35,895 nt of DNA from Bacteroidota bacterium (GCA_025362055.1 JANYIM010000088.1:1-35895); one strand, 5' to 3'. Counted from the stretch's first letter, positions 1 to 9,384 are shown. Notes: generated by a model not told the origin, from the letters alone. Numbers and translations are program-made.

Positions 1-1038
1 TGGATGGCTTTCTTTGTAATGCCTTATCCAAATAGTCGTGGCCCATTATGGGTCAACTTTAACTCACCCTTACTCTGGGACGTATTTGCGATATCAACTT
101 ATTTCACCGTATCCTTATTATTCTGGTATTCTGGTTTGTTGCCTGATCTGGCGACGGTGCGTGACCGTGCGAAAACAAAATTCAGAAAAATGTTTTACGG
201 GGTCGCTTCTTTTGGATGGAGCGGCAGTACCAAGCACTGGCAAAGGCACGAATCACTGGCATTGGTATTGGCGGGTTTAAGTACGCCGCTGGTATTGAGT
301 GTGCATACTATTGTATCATTTGACTTTGCCACATCGATCGTTCCGGGCTGGCATACCACCATCTTCCCTCCTTATTTTGTGGCAGGTGCCATCTTCAGCG
401 GATTTGCCATGGTGCAAACCCTGATGATCGTGGTGCGTAAGGTATTGAACCTGCAGGATTATATTACCGTTGGCCATATTGAAGCAATGAATAAAGTGAT
501 TGTACTAACGGGAAGCATTGTGGGCTGCGCATACCTTACAGAATTATTTGTTGCATGGTACGGGCAAAACCCTTACGAGTGGTATGCGTTTAGCCAAAAC
601 CGCGGCAACCTGTTTAGCCCCTATGGCTGGAGCTATTACCTGATGATGTTCTGTAACGTGGTATCCCCACAGTTATTCTGGAGCCGCAAATTGAGAAGAA
701 ATATCACAGTTACCTTTTTCATGAGCATTATTGTAAATATCGGTATGTGGTACGAGCGTTTTGTGATCATTGTTACTTCGGTGTACAGGGATTACCTGCC
801 ATCATCCTGGAGTACTTACTATAGCCCCAGTATCTGGGAGATAGGATTTTACCTGGGAACATTCGGGTTGTTCTTTACCTGCTTCTTCCTGTTCGGAAAA
901 TACTTCCCGGTAATTGCGGTGGCTGAGATAAAGGCAATATTAAAAACGAGCGGTGAGAACTATAAAGCAAAGATGACGGATATAGAAAAGGCGGATGCGG
1001 AGAAGTTTTATATTGAGGAAACGGCACATGCGCACTAA
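1..1038 (+). CDS. actC: ActC, NrfD-like membrane subunit of alternative complex III (5' end missing)
   Basis: The frame is open from the first base (W before the first ATG), so this is the C-terminal ~345 residues of a longer protein. It has repeated hydrophobic helices with the polar/aromatic loops of NrfD/PsrC-type quinol-interacting proteins (for example the segment around FVMPYPNSRGPLWVNF). ActC is a polytopic subunit of the quinol:cytochrome c oxidoreductase that replaces the bc1 complex in many Bacteroidota. The identification rests mainly on the following actD-actE-actF-cox order, which is diagnostic. A short charged cytoplasmic tail ends in HAH. actA and actB should lie just upstream, outside the window. 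Confidence 0.9.
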   Translation, partial: WMAFFVMPYPNSRGPLWVNFNSPLLWDVFAISTYFTVSLLFWYSGLLPDLATVRDRAKTKFRKMFYGVASFGWSGSTKHWQRHESLALVLAGLSTPLVLSVHTIVSFDFATSIVPGWHTTIFPPYFVAGAIFSGFAMVQTLMIVVRKVLNLQDYITVGHIEAMNKVIVLTGSIVGCAYLTELFVAWYGQNPYEWYAFSQNRGNLFSPYGWSYYLMMFCNVVSPQLFWSRKLRRNITVTFFMSIIVNIGMWYERFVIIVTSVYRDYLPSSWSTYYSPSIWEIGFYLGTFGLFFTCFFLFGKYFPVIAVAEIKAILKTSGENYKAKMTDIEKADAEKFYIEETAHAH

Positions 1039-1067
1039 CCCCCGCTGCCCGCTAAAGGGGACCGGGG
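1039..1067. repeat. CCCC/GGGG dispersed element after actC
   Basis: CCCCCGCTGCCCGCTAAAGG continues to ACCGGGG. The CTAAAGGGG core recurs in related form at 1721-1750 and, inverted, at 18199-18236. It lies between actC and actD. Confidence 0.5.
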
Positions 1068-1129
1068 TACAAAAATTGAAGACTCGTTTAGTTTTAGGTT
1101 TTGACTTTTAACTTTTGAATTTATATCAT

Positions 1130-1720
1130 ATGGCTGGAGGAATTAAAAAATTTGTAGTAGGCTGTTTCGATGACGAAAAAGTTTTGTTTCCTGCTGTGAA
1201 GAATGTTCGCAAGGCGGGTTATAAGATCCATGACGTATATACGCCTTTCCCGGTGCATGGGTTAGACCATGCGATGGGCATACGCGAAACCAGCCTTCAT
1301 ACTGCAGGGTTCATTTATGCGATCACCGGAACAACAACGGCGCTTACTTTCATAAGTTGGGTATTTACCAAAGATTGGCCGTTGAACATCGGGGGTAAAC
1401 CGCATTTTGCGTTACCGGCCTGGATACCTATTACGTTTGAGCTTACGGTATTGTTTTCGGCAGTAGGGATGGTACTTACTTTTTGTTACCTCTGTCAGAT
1501 GGCGCCCTTCGTAAAAAAACATCATTTTCATCCAAGGGCAACTGATGATCTTTTTGTTATGGCCATCGAATGCACGGATAAAACAAATGACGCTGAAGTG
1601 CAGGCTTTTTTACAGAATGCCGGCGCAAAAGAAATAAATGTACAGAACGCCGAAACCGGATGGTGGATCGGGCGCTATGATAAAGAACAGAAACTGTATA
1701 AAGAAGAAAAAGGATATTAG
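1130..1720 (+). CDS. actD: ActD, alternative complex III membrane subunit (DUF3341)
   Basis: This 196-residue protein begins MAGGIKKFVVGCFDD and has the DUF3341 pattern. A soluble N-terminal half contains the GYKIHDVYTPFPVHGLD segment, two transmembrane helices follow at about residues 55-75 and 100-125, and a soluble C-terminal tail ends the protein. The track starts at a TTG (1115); I prefer the ATG at 1130 because DUF3341 proteins start close to this motif. It sits between actC and actE, as in other ACIII operons. ActD is an accessory two-helix subunit with no redox cofactor. A dispersed repeat fills the gap to actC. Confidence 0.9.
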   Translation: MAGGIKKFVVGCFDDEKVLFPAVKNVRKAGYKIHDVYTPFPVHGLDHAMGIRETSLHTAGFIYAITGTTTALTFISWVFTKDWPLNIGGKPHFALPAWIPITFELTVLFSAVGMVLTFCYLCQMAPFVKKHHFHPRATDDLFVMAIECTDKTNDAEVQAFLQNAGAKEINVQNAETGWWIGRYDKEQKLYKEEKGY

Positions 1721-1750
1721 GCCTGCCCCTATCCCCTAAAGAAGGATTAG
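1721..1750. repeat. CCCCTAAAG dispersed element after actD
   Basis: GCCTGCCCCTATCCCCTAAA, then GAAGGATTAG. Related to the elements at 1039 and 18199. Confidence 0.45.
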
Positions 1751-1801
1751 AACCGGCCGGAAACAGAACAGACCGATAATTATTTAATTGATAATTGATA
1801 G

Positions 1802-2461
1802 ATGAAACGAACTACTTATTTAGCGGCAATTTTAATTACAGCAATCATTGTAACTGTAAGCAGTTGCGACAGTAAGCGTGAGCCTGGTAAGATATATATG
1901 CCGGATATGGCATACAGCCGTGCTTATGAAACCTATGCGCAAAGGGATTCTTCCATATTTACCATGAACCCGGCCGAGCTTGGGGATAAAATATTTTACA
2001 ACAATATACCTGTTAAGGGAACTATTAAAAGAGGCGAACTTTTTCCATTCACAGTAACGCCGAATAATAACAATGGTTTGATCGATAGCAATGCATTGAT
2101 CAATTTAACCAGCCAGATAAAAAACCCATTGCAACCATTGAGTAAGATAGACAGTACAGAGGCAGGAAGATTGTTTAATATTAATTGTGCTATTTGTCAT
2201 GGCCCCAAAGCAGAAAATAACGGTCCGCTTGCGCCTAAGATCGGCGGAGTGAAAAGTATTGTTGCGGCATCACCCGGTTATAGCGACGGAAGGATATTTT
2301 ATGTTATGACCTACGGACAAAATAACATGGGTAGTTATGCATCACAATTAGACAGGAAGCAACGCTGGATGATCGTTCAGTATATCAGAACATTAGAACC
2401 AAAGGCAGCAACAACAGGAAGCTCACCTGCTAAAGCAGATAGTGCAACAGTAAAAAAGTGA
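1802..2461 (+). CDS. actE: ActE, monoheme cytochrome c lipoprotein of alternative complex III
   Basis: The 219-residue protein has an N-terminal signal helix ending in a lipobox-like VSSC, so it is probably a lipid-anchored periplasmic protein. A single CxxCH heme c site (CAICHGPKAE) lies at about residue 130. Methionines in the MTYGQNNMGSYASQL segment are candidates for the sixth iron ligand. ActE carries electrons from the ACIII Fe-S/quinol module towards cytochrome c or the associated oxidase. The tail is rich in Ala, Ser, Thr and Lys. Its position between actD and actF supports the call. Confidence 0.9.
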   Translation: MKRTTYLAAILITAIIVTVSSCDSKREPGKIYMPDMAYSRAYETYAQRDSSIFTMNPAELGDKIFYNNIPVKGTIKRGELFPFTVTPNNNNGLIDSNALINLTSQIKNPLQPLSKIDSTEAGRLFNINCAICHGPKAENNGPLAPKIGGVKSIVAASPGYSDGRIFYVMTYGQNNMGSYASQLDRKQRWMIVQYIRTLEPKAATTGSSPAKADSATVKK

Positions 2462-2530
2462 TGACAGGTAATAGATGATGAATAAAGAACAAAAGAAGAA
2501 TTGTTAGTAATAAAATAAATTAATAAAGGT

Positions 2531-2571
2531 TGGCCTTCCGCTCTATTGGAGAGGGAACGAGGGAGAGGCCA
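2531..2571. repeat. Imperfect palindrome between actE and actF
   Basis: TGGCCT and AGGCCA arms enclose a purine-rich GAGAGGGAACGAGGGAGA stretch. It resembles the dispersed elements seen elsewhere in the window. Confidence 0.45.
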
Positions 2572-2594
2572 CATTCACACAAAATAAAGAATAG

Positions 2595-3848
2595 ATGAAC
2601 CATCAATTTGAATTACCGGGCAGTTATAAAAAGTGGACCTATGGCCTGATCGGCGCCGGTATAATAGCATTGTTGTATGGATTGATAGCATTTCACCCCT
2701 TCACACACCCGGTAAACGGAGACAATGTGAACAGCACCCGTTTTTGGGCCGTATTGCTGCAAAACGGCGTTTATTGGTTACTGTTGGTAAATGCATCCAT
2801 GTTCTTTATCTGTATCACTACAATGGCAATGGGGGCATGGCAGATCGCATTCCGCAGGGTAACTGAAGCCATTTCAAGTGTGATGCCGATAATGGGAGTG
2901 ATCACTTTCATTATTTTGATGGCATTGGTATGGGGAGGAAGAACAGATATCTACCCATGGCTGGATAAGGCTGCTGTGGCAAAAGATCCCATACTGCTTG
3001 GTAAAAGCAAATTCTTAAGCCCGGGGTTCTTTACAATATGGTCTTCGGTGATTTTAATATTATGGTGGTTGCTCGGAAAGAAGATGCGTTCAATGAGCCT
3101 GAAAAGTGATAAAGAAGGGCAAATGGATTATGCCACCGGTAAAAAATGGATATGGAACAATACAGTATATGCTTCTCTTTTCGTAGTTGTGTTTACTTTG
3201 TCCGTTGCGTCTACCCTTCCATGGCTTTGGCTGATGAGTATTGATCCGCATTGGTATAGCACCATGTATAGTTGGTATACATTTGCAAGCACATTTGTAT
3301 CAGGGATATCGTTAATTGCCATTTTTGTCATCTACCTGAAGAACCGCGGGCAACTGGAATATGTTACCGATGAACATTTGCATGACCTGGGTAAATTCAT
3401 GTTCGCCTTTTCCATATTCTGGACCTATCTCTGGTTCTCTCAGTACATGCTGATATGGTATAGTAACCAGCCCGAAGAAACCAAATATTTCATCCAAAGG
3501 ATCGGCACCGCCGAGCATGTAGGGCCTTATCGGGCAATTTTCTTCTTTAACCTTATTGTAAACTTCCTTTGCCCGATATTGATATTGATGAAGCGTGGTA
3601 CCAAGAGGAACTGGACGTTGATGACCTTTATGGCGATACTGATAATATTCGGTCACTGGATAGATTTTTACCAGATGATAATGCCGGGAACTGTGCACGA
3701 AAAATATGAAATGATGCCTTTTGAATTTGGTATTGCATGCCTGTTCATTGGAGTGATCATGTGGGGGACAGGAAGATATCTTTCTAAGAATTCCTTGCTG
3801 GCAAAGAACAATCCTTTCCTGAAAGAGAGTATGATACACCATACCTGA
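2595..3848 (+). CDS. actF: ActF, membrane subunit of alternative complex III
   Basis: This 417-residue integral membrane protein has about ten predicted helices spread over its whole length (for example around residues 15-35, 55-80, 95-115, 140-160 and 195-215). ActF is a distant NrfD-like relative of ActC; both are core membrane subunits of the quinol:cytochrome c oxidoreductase. It has no heme or Fe-S motif, as expected. The gap to actE is 133 bp and holds a dispersed palindrome. coxB follows 92 bp downstream, linking the ACIII and oxidase gene sets. Confidence 0.9.
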   Translation: MNHQFELPGSYKKWTYGLIGAGIIALLYGLIAFHPFTHPVNGDNVNSTRFWAVLLQNGVYWLLLVNASMFFICITTMAMGAWQIAFRRVTEAISSVMPIMGVITFIILMALVWGGRTDIYPWLDKAAVAKDPILLGKSKFLSPGFFTIWSSVILILWWLLGKKMRSMSLKSDKEGQMDYATGKKWIWNNTVYASLFVVVFTLSVASTLPWLWLMSIDPHWYSTMYSWYTFASTFVSGISLIAIFVIYLKNRGQLEYVTDEHLHDLGKFMFAFSIFWTYLWFSQYMLIWYSNQPEETKYFIQRIGTAEHVGPYRAIFFFNLIVNFLCPILILMKRGTKRNWTLMTFMAILIIFGHWIDFYQMIMPGTVHEKYEMMPFEFGIACLFIGVIMWGTGRYLSKNSLLAKNNPFLKESMIHHT

Positions 3849-3940
3849 TAAGGATCGTTTTGTGACGAAATGGATATTAATAATATAGAGAGGTTTAAAC
3901 AAAGAATAGGAATAATATTTACTGAAAATAACTTTGAATC

Positions 3941-4981
3941 ATGAAGGAGTTTTTAATGATAGCTTTAGGCGTATTGATCTTCGTCGTCATCTTCCAGATA
4001 GCGAAAGCCAGTGAGTATGTAAGCGTATTAAAAGGCGAAGAAAAAACGCGTAAACAAAATAATAAGATCAATGCTTTTTTCCTGCTGGGCTTCCTCATAT
4101 TTGGTTTGATCGGCGCATGGTATTGCAATGAATTATATTATGGCAAAACCTTATTTCCCCAAGGTTCTGCATCTGTTGAAGGAGAAAAAATTGACCTGAT
4201 GCTCTGGATCACCATTGGAGTAACAGGTGTGGTATTCATTATTACACAGGTATTATTATTCTGGTTTCCCTTCAGATACCAGCAAGATGACAACAGGAAA
4301 GCATTTTATTTTCCGCATAACACAAAGTTGGAATTAGTGTGGACAACGGTTCCGGCTATTTTCTTAACCGTATTAGTGGTATTTGGATTGAAATATTGGT
4401 TTAAAATGACCAATGATGCACCTGGCAATTCCATTGTAGTAGAAGTAACAGGCCACCAGTTTGGATGGGAGTTTCGTTACCCGGGAGCAGATAAGGTATT
4501 GGGAAGAAAAAATTATAAACTAACAACAGGTGCTAATAGCCTTGGAGTGGATTTTGATGATCCTGCAAGTCACGATGATATTCATGTTAGCGGAACCATG
4601 CATCTGCCAGTAGGCGTTCCCGTTAAAATGGTCATCAACTCACAGGATGTGATACATGATGTTGGATTGTCGCAGTTCAGGTTAAAGATGGATGCGGTAC
4701 CGGGCATTCCAACCACGCAATGGTTTACTCCCAAGATAACCACGGCAGACATGAAGGTAAAGACAGGAAACCCGGATTATACCTATGAAATAAGTTGCGA
4801 CCAGATGTGCGGCAAGGGGCACTTTTCCATGAGAGGGGTGATCATTGTTGAAACTATGGCTGAATATAAAAAATGGCTGGCAGAACAGAAGTCGGAATAT
4901 TTTACGGTTCATCCGGAAAAAGCACCGGCCGCAACAGACAGTTCAATAAAAGTTGCTGCAGTACTGCAGGGGAATAAATAA
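3941..4981 (+). CDS. coxB: Cytochrome c oxidase subunit II (CuA)
   Basis: The 346-residue protein contains a full CuA site: C286, C290, H294 and M297 in CDQMCGKGHFSM, with the upstream ligand His in VIHDVGLSQFR. N-terminal helices anchor it (about residues 3-20, 48-65, 85-110 and 125-150), one or two more than classical subunit II; extra N-terminal helices are common in Bacteroidota. The cupredoxin domain includes the conserved TGHQFGWEFRYPG segment. The protein accepts electrons from a cytochrome c donor, probably ActE or a partner, and passes them to subunit I. coxA starts 41 bp downstream. Confidence 0.96.
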   Translation: MKEFLMIALGVLIFVVIFQIAKASEYVSVLKGEEKTRKQNNKINAFFLLGFLIFGLIGAWYCNELYYGKTLFPQGSASVEGEKIDLMLWITIGVTGVVFIITQVLLFWFPFRYQQDDNRKAFYFPHNTKLELVWTTVPAIFLTVLVVFGLKYWFKMTNDAPGNSIVVEVTGHQFGWEFRYPGADKVLGRKNYKLTTGANSLGVDFDDPASHDDIHVSGTMHLPVGVPVKMVINSQDVIHDVGLSQFRLKMDAVPGIPTTQWFTPKITTADMKVKTGNPDYTYEISCDQMCGKGHFSMRGVIIVETMAEYKKWLAEQKSEYFTVHPEKAPAATDSSIKVAAVLQGNK

Positions 4982-5022
4982 TTTAAAGGTTCTGCCTCAG
5001 GCGGGAAGAAAAAAAATAAGAT

Positions 5023-6825
5023 ATGAGTAGCGTAGCCACATTGCACGGTGCAGATGTTCATGGAGCACATGATACACATCATGAACATCATCACCACGAA
5101 ACGTTTATAACGAAATACGTTTTTAGCCAGGATCATAAAATGATCGCCAAACAATTTTTGGTAACGGGTATGATATGGGCCATCATTGGCGGCTTGTTTT
5201 CGGTGATCTTTCGTTTACAATTGGGCTACCCCGATTCTACCTTTCCGTGGCTGGAAGATTTCCTGGGGCATTGGGCAAAGGGCGGAAAATTACAACCAGA
5301 ATTTTACTATGCATTGGTTACCATGCACGGAACTATATTAGTGTTCTTTGTATTAACGGCAGGATTGAGTGGAACCTTCGCTAACTTTTTGATACCACTA
5401 CAGGTAGGTGCAAGGGATATGGCATCTCCGTTTTTAAATATGCTGAGTTACTGGTTCTTCTTCATCGCTTCTGTTATCATGTTCTCTTCACTGTTTGTTC
5501 AAACAGGCCCTGCCAGCGGGGGCTGGACGATCTACCCGCCGCTAAGTGCATTGGGTGATGCGTCGAGTGGAAGTAAGATCGGCATGGACCTTTGGCTGGT
5601 GAGTATGGCCATGTTCATTGTTAGTGCGCTATTGGGAGGACTTAATTATATTACTACCATATTGAACATGCGTACAAAAGGCATGAGCATGACGCGATTG
5701 CCATTGACCGTATGGGCACTGTTCTTCACTGCAGTATTAGGGGTTTTATCTTTCCCTGTGTTGTTATCAGGCGCTATATTATTACTGTTCGACAGAAATT
5801 TAGGGACGAGTTTTTACTTAAGTGATATTGTTATTGCGGGTAAGATATTACCCAATGAAGGGGGGAGTGCGATCCTATTCCAGCATTTATTCTGGTTCCT
5901 GGGGCACCCCGAAGTATATATTATATTGTTACCGGCCATGGGGATGAGTTCAGAGATCCTTAGTGTGAACAGCCGTAAACCCATCTTTGGTTACATGGCC
6001 ATGGTAGGATCTTTATTTGCGATCGCTATACTAGCCTTCCTGGTTTGGGCGCACCATATGTTTGTCACGGGATTAAATCCTTTCCTTGGTTCTTTCTTTG
6101 TATTGCTGACTTTATTGATCGCGGTCCCATCGGCTATCAAAGTATTTAACTGGTTAACCACTTTGTGGCGGGGCAATATCAGGTTCACGCCGGGTATGCT
6201 ATTCGCCATTGGCTTTGTAAGTTTATTCATCAGTGGTGGTTTAACAGGCATATTCCTTGGAAACTCAGCATTGGATCTTCACCTGCATGATACTTATTTT
6301 GTAGTTGCCCACTTTCATATTGTAATGGGTGTGGCGTCTTTCTTTGGTATGTTCGCAGGGGTATATCACTGGTTCCCCAAGATGTTTGGCAGGTACCTGA
6401 ATAATACAATGGCGTATATACATTTTTGGGTAACCATTATCGGCGCTTATCTTATTTTCTGGCCAATGCACTACGAAGGTTTGGCAGGTATGCCTCGCCG
6501 TTATTATGAATTCTCTAACTGGGAATCCTTTAAAATGTTCGGTGGTTTAAATGAATTCATTAGTCTTGTGGCAATGATCGTATTTGCTGTTCAACTATTA
6601 TTTGTGTTCAACTTCTTTTACAGTATGTTCAAAGGAAGAAAAGTAACAACAACAAATCCATGGGGTTCTAATACATTGGAATGGACAACACCCATCAACC
6701 CCGGGCATGGTAACTGGGTTGGCGAAATACCTGAGGTACATCGTGGCGCTTATGATTATGCCAAAGACGGACATGAGTTCATTCCGCAAAATGTACCGGT
6801 GGGAGCGGATGAGACGAGCCACTAA
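5023..6825 (+). CDS. coxA: Cytochrome c oxidase subunit I
   Basis: The 600-residue catalytic subunit has all key residues of a heme-copper oxidase. The first heme a ligand is in MHGTILVFF, the CuB histidine with cross-linked Tyr is in GHPEVYI, two more CuB histidines are in WAHHMF, and the heme a3/heme a pair is in HDTYFVVAHFH. The Glu in GHPEVY is consistent with an A1-type D-channel. The first ~30 residues are strikingly His-rich (a run of HHEHHHHE). It reduces O2 to water and pumps protons in the inner membrane. It lies between coxB and cyoE. Confidence 0.97.
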   Translation: MSSVATLHGADVHGAHDTHHEHHHHETFITKYVFSQDHKMIAKQFLVTGMIWAIIGGLFSVIFRLQLGYPDSTFPWLEDFLGHWAKGGKLQPEFYYALVTMHGTILVFFVLTAGLSGTFANFLIPLQVGARDMASPFLNMLSYWFFFIASVIMFSSLFVQTGPASGGWTIYPPLSALGDASSGSKIGMDLWLVSMAMFIVSALLGGLNYITTILNMRTKGMSMTRLPLTVWALFFTAVLGVLSFPVLLSGAILLLFDRNLGTSFYLSDIVIAGKILPNEGGSAILFQHLFWFLGHPEVYIILLPAMGMSSEILSVNSRKPIFGYMAMVGSLFAIAILAFLVWAHHMFVTGLNPFLGSFFVLLTLLIAVPSAIKVFNWLTTLWRGNIRFTPGMLFAIGFVSLFISGGLTGIFLGNSALDLHLHDTYFVVAHFHIVMGVASFFGMFAGVYHWFPKMFGRYLNNTMAYIHFWVTIIGAYLIFWPMHYEGLAGMPRRYYEFSNWESFKMFGGLNEFISLVAMIVFAVQLLFVFNFFYSMFKGRKVTTTNPWGSNTLEWTTPINPGHGNWVGEIPEVHRGAYDYAKDGHEFIPQNVPVGADETSH

Positions 6826-6909
6826 TGGGCAAAAAACAGAAGACCAGCGCTTAATAAAAAATGTGACGAACTAAAATTTGCATATTGGCACATTTGCAAA
6901 TTAATATAC

Positions 6910-7821
6910 ATGCAGGAGAATACAACTATAAGCAACTCAACATCGTTTACGTTGACGAGCAAAGTGAAAGATTATTTTCAATTGATCAAATTCACTTTAA
7001 GTTTTATGGTGGTATTCAGTACCGTAGTAAGTTACCTGCTGGCACCAAATGTAAGATTTGATTTACTACAAGTTCTTTTACTTTTTGCAGGAGGAATGTT
7101 GATCACCGGATCAGCAAATGCCATTAACCAGGTATTAGAAAAAAATACCGATGCACTGATGAAGCGAACTGCCAGGCGCCCCGTAGCAAGCGGTAGGATG
7201 AGCGTGACCGAAGCAACGGTCTTTGCCGTTATTGCCGGCGCTTTGGGCGTATTCATAATGTGGTATTGGTTCAACATGGAAAGTGCGTTGATAGGGTTGC
7301 TCAGTTTGTTTTTATACGGTTTTATTTATACGCCGTTAAAAAAAATTAATTCGATAGCGGTATTGGTTGGTGCATTTCCAGGCGCATTGCCTTGTTTGAT
7401 CGGTTGGGTGGCAGGTTTTTATGACACCCCCATTGTTTGGACGGGCGGGTTGATATTATTTGGTATCCAGTTTCTTTGGCAGTTCCCTCATTTTTGGGCA
7501 ATTGCCTGGGTGGCACATAAGGATTATACTGCCGCCGGATTCAAGCTGCTGCCAAGTGATAAGGGGCCAACAAAATTCACTGCACTGCAAACGATCATGT
7601 ACAGTGCAATGATGATACCGGTTGGCGTGTTGCCTTATTACTTTAATATGAGCGGGATCGTTAGTATGTGGATCGTGTTGGCTTGTAATCTGGCGATGTT
7701 ATTACTGAGCATCAGGTTATATATAAAGATGGATGTGGGTAGTGCAAGAAGAGTAATGTTCGGTTCTTATTTTTATTTAATGATCGTATTGCTGAGTTTA
7801 TATGCAAATAAGATCGGTTAA
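6910..7821 (+). CDS. cyoE: Heme O synthase (protoheme IX farnesyltransferase)
   Basis: This 303-residue UbiA-superfamily prenyltransferase has the first Asp-rich motif, NQVLEKNTDALMKRTARRP, and the later conserved block HFWAIAWVAHKDY. About eight transmembrane helices are visible. It transfers a farnesyl group from farnesyl diphosphate to heme b to give heme O, the precursor of the heme a used by the oxidase encoded around it. The ATG at 6910 follows an AT-rich leader with the small palindrome ATTTGCAAAT. The gene is also called ctaB; its place inside the cox operon is normal. Confidence 0.95.
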   Translation: MQENTTISNSTSFTLTSKVKDYFQLIKFTLSFMVVFSTVVSYLLAPNVRFDLLQVLLLFAGGMLITGSANAINQVLEKNTDALMKRTARRPVASGRMSVTEATVFAVIAGALGVFIMWYWFNMESALIGLLSLFLYGFIYTPLKKINSIAVLVGAFPGALPCLIGWVAGFYDTPIVWTGGLILFGIQFLWQFPHFWAIAWVAHKDYTAAGFKLLPSDKGPTKFTALQTIMYSAMMIPVGVLPYYFNMSGIVSMWIVLACNLAMLLLSIRLYIKMDVGSARRVMFGSYFYLMIVLLSLYANKIG

Positions 7822-7840
7822 GAGACGTAAAATATTTTGA

Positions 7841-8407
7841 ATGAGTACGGTGGTGATGGAACAAAGAAAAAAAATTCATCCGCATAAATTTACCCTGTGG
7901 GTGGGCATCGGAAGTATACTGATGATGTTTGCAGGGTTAACCAGTGCATATATTGTTAAGCGCAACCAGGCTAACTGGCTTACGTTTGAACTACCACAGT
8001 TGTTCTGGTACAGCACTGCTGTAATTATGTTGAGCAGCGCTACCATTTATATGGCGGGCAAGGCTTTCAGGGAGAGAGAGATGACGAAATACAGGAACCT
8101 GATGGTTGCGACGCTTCTTTTAGGAGTTCTTTTTATTGTATTACAGGTGCTGGGTTTTAAACAACTCTGGGCAATAGGTGTAACACTCCAGTCCAATGTT
8201 TCGTACTCATTCCTGTACGTGATCGTTGGTTTACACGCAATACACGTGGTGGGTGGTGTTATCGCCCTGGCGGTGACCCTGGTAAAAGGGTTTAGTAAAA
8301 GAACAAGAAGCTATGATAGTGTACCGGTGGACCTGGTGAGTACATACTGGCATTTTGTAGATATACTTTGGATTTATTTATTGATATTTTTATTGATGAT
8401 CAGATAA
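7841..8407 (+). CDS. Cytochrome c oxidase subunit III, short form
   Basis: A 188-residue protein with about five transmembrane helices, ending in the subunit III signature STYWHFVDILWIYLL. It starts 19 bp after cyoE. The ATG at 7841 is used here, but the ATG five codons later (MEQRKK) is equally plausible. Subunit III does not bind redox metals; it stabilises subunit I and its proton uptake. The shorter length (five rather than seven helices) is typical of bacterial caa3/bo3-type subunit III. It is the first of two adjacent subunit III genes. Confidence 0.9.
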   Translation: MSTVVMEQRKKIHPHKFTLWVGIGSILMMFAGLTSAYIVKRNQANWLTFELPQLFWYSTAVIMLSSATIYMAGKAFREREMTKYRNLMVATLLLGVLFIVLQVLGFKQLWAIGVTLQSNVSYSFLYVIVGLHAIHVVGGVIALAVTLVKGFSKRTRSYDSVPVDLVSTYWHFVDILWIYLLIFLLMIR

Positions 8408-8469
8408 AAGTTATAAGGTAAAATTAACTTTTGCACTTAAAAAATAAAATTCAGAACTTAATATTTTAT

Positions 8470-9351
8470 ATGTCAACAACAGCGATACCAACAAATACCA
8501 AATGGTGGAACGGCGGAAGAAGCCCTTTCAATGCCAGTTATGGTAAAGTGATGATGTGGTACTTTTTAATGAGTGACGCTTTCACTTTCGGGGCATTTTT
8601 GATCAGTTACGGAACGATCCGCTTTAGCGTGAACAATTGGGCCGACCCTAACCATGTATTTAATGCCTTTCCTTTTGCAGGCCATGCTAACCTGCCTTTG
8701 GCATTCGTAAGTTTGATGACCTTTATCCTGATCTTCAGTTCTGTTACAATGGTATTAGCTGTGCATGAAGGCCATAAGATGAATCGCAAGGGAGTAGAAA
8801 AATACATGATACTAACGATCTTTGGTGGCCTTGCGTTCTTAAGTTGCCAGGCATGGGAGTGGACGCACTTATTGACAGGCGAACACGTAGCATTACTAAA
8901 AGACGGAACATTATCGATCTTACCAACTACCGTAAAATCTAATCCCTGGGGGCTGGAAGTGGCGCATGATGCGATGTTGGCGGCATTACAAAAAACACCT
9001 CACGATCAACTCGCTTCTATTGCAGCAACTTTGCACCATGGGGGAGAAGCGGTTGTACATGATGTAAAAACGATGTCAGATGCGGAATTGATAAGCCTTA
9101 TTCAGTCATCCGACCTGCATGTATCAAACCCAGGCCCGATCGCTTTTGGCGGATATTTCTTTGGAATAACCGGCTTTCATGGTTTCCACGTATTCAGTGG
9201 TGTGATCATTAATATTGTAATGCTGGCTAAAACAAAACTGGGCCATTTTGACCAGCGCGGGCATTATGAAATGATCGAGAAGGCCGGACTGTACTGGCAC
9301 TTTGTGGACCTGGTTTGGGTATTTGTATTCTTATGTTTTTACCTGATATAA
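8470..9351 (+). CDS. Cytochrome c oxidase subunit III, long form with a soluble insertion
   Basis: This 293-residue protein has the same C-terminal signature as the preceding gene (GLYWHFVDLVWVF). The track starts at a TTG at 8431; the ATG at 8470 (MSTTAIPTNTKWW) is preferred. Helices 1-3 are followed by a polar segment of about 70-80 residues (roughly residues 135-215) containing several histidines, including HHGGEAVVHD. The last two helices follow. The insertion is not part of classical subunit III and should lie outside the membrane. Tandem subunit III genes are known in Bacteroidota oxidase operons. Confidence 0.88.
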   Translation: MSTTAIPTNTKWWNGGRSPFNASYGKVMMWYFLMSDAFTFGAFLISYGTIRFSVNNWADPNHVFNAFPFAGHANLPLAFVSLMTFILIFSSVTMVLAVHEGHKMNRKGVEKYMILTIFGGLAFLSCQAWEWTHLLTGEHVALLKDGTLSILPTTVKSNPWGLEVAHDAMLAALQKTPHDQLASIAATLHHGGEAVVHDVKTMSDAELISLIQSSDLHVSNPGPIAFGGYFFGITGFHGFHVFSGVIINIVMLAKTKLGHFDQRGHYEMIEKAGLYWHFVDLVWVFVFLCFYLI

Positions 9352-9384
9352 CTTAATAGTAACGATAATCAATAAACGCATTTT

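Noticed and set aside
3312-3902. 196-residue - strand ORF opposite actF
   Set aside because: Lies wholly antisense to the well-supported actF and has no domain or membrane pattern of its own.
3929-3936. TAACTTTG as a -7 box for coxB
   Set aside because: It lies four bases before the ATG, so a normal -7 spacing would put the transcription start inside the codon region; coxB is more likely read from the act promoter.
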